The notes below the pieces were generated by a model. It had not been told where the DNA came from. It did not search any database and saw only the letters and a list, made by a program, of their open reading frames with translations. From the NCBI GenBank assembly GCA_023418255.1, contig JAEZZZ010000129.1:1-13152 (forward strand): a stretch of 13,152 nt of DNA, written 5' to 3'. This DNA comes from Bacteroidota bacterium (lineage in GTDB: Bacteria; Bacteroidota; Bacteroidia; Bacteroidales; Dysgonomonadaceae). Positions 13,062 through 13,152 of this stretch are shown here, in pieces (within the stretch, counting starts at the first letter, position 1; each line of letters opens with the position of its first letter). Made by a program: the position numbers and the translations under genes.

Positions 13062-13152
13062 ATGGTCGATTTTTCAGCAGAAAGTATCAGTTCAGACGGT
13101 GCCGTTGTTTTATTGGAAAAGATAGAACGCAAACACAAACTGATCAAACGCT
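13062..13152 (+). CDS. IS1380-family transposase, N-terminal fragment
   Basis: ATG at 13062 opens MVDFSAESISSDGAVVLLEK then IERKHKLIKR and runs off the window. The D-G-A-V-V-L-L-E-K-I-E-R pattern near the N-terminus is typical of IS1380-type transposases in Bacteroidota. The nearby ATG at 13018 is in a different frame and stops at once. The element probably begins within about 150 bases to the left and interrupts the minus-strand gene there. Confidence 0.75.
   Translation, partial: MVDFSAESISSDGAVVLLEKIERKHKLIKR

Overview
The window reads as DNA from a member of the Bacteroidota, most likely order Bacteroidales. The promoter -7 boxes have the TAnnTTTG form, the export genes include a TonB-type barrel with a CarboxypepD_reg-like N-terminus, and the flanks carry DUF1896-like and other genes typical of Bacteroides-type conjugative elements plus IS1595- and IS1380-type transposase fragments. 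The core is an accessory biosynthetic locus inserted in, or surrounded by, decaying mobile-element DNA.

Left flank (1-1769): the 3' end of an IS1595/ISXO2-type transposase, remnants of conjugative-element genes on the minus strand (178-610), a non-coding stretch with a possible promoter and a good minus-strand terminator (885-916), a DUF1896-type gene that looks frameshifted (978-1404), and a plus-strand fragment (1437-1664) resembling the C-terminus of a TonB-type outer-membrane barrel.

Regulators (1770-3841, minus): an OmpR-type response regulator and its histidine kinase, two bases apart. They diverge from the biosynthetic operon across a control region holding eight copies of GATTAT (the last is GATTAC) at exact 11-base spacing. 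The same motif, four copies at the same 11-base spacing, recurs between the two precursor genes. At both places the last copy begins exactly 28 bases before a TAnnTTTG box. This is a strong candidate regulon signature for the cognate response regulator.

Biosynthesis and export (4065-11395, plus): two short peptides with acidic/amphipathic leaders ending in Gly-Gly (62 and 57 residues), a 38-base perfect palindrome, a radical SAM/SPASM peptide maturase (497 aa), a TonB-type outer-membrane barrel (767 aa), a C39-peptidase ABC exporter (735 aa), and a very short HlyD-like inner-membrane protein (179 aa). Maturase, barrel and exporter genes overlap by 4 and 1 bases, so they are probably translationally coupled. 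The expected flow is: the kinase senses a signal, the regulator turns on the precursors, the radical SAM enzyme modifies the core, the exporter cuts after Gly-Gly and pumps the product into the periplasm, and the barrel carries it across the outer membrane or takes up a related ligand. The architecture matches the Bacteroidales GG-leader radical SAM peptide systems. The product structure and activity cannot be read from the sequence.

Right flank (11396-13152): a minus-strand block of small mobile-element genes of unknown function, two of which appear frameshifted. At its upstream end it is cut by the start of an IS1380-type element whose transposase runs off the window.

Composition is mosaic. 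The precursor/maturase segment is extremely AT-rich (for example 9 G/C in 60 bases at 5461-5520), whereas the barrel gene is ordinary (27 in 60 at 6601-6660), with the change falling just after the start of the barrel gene.
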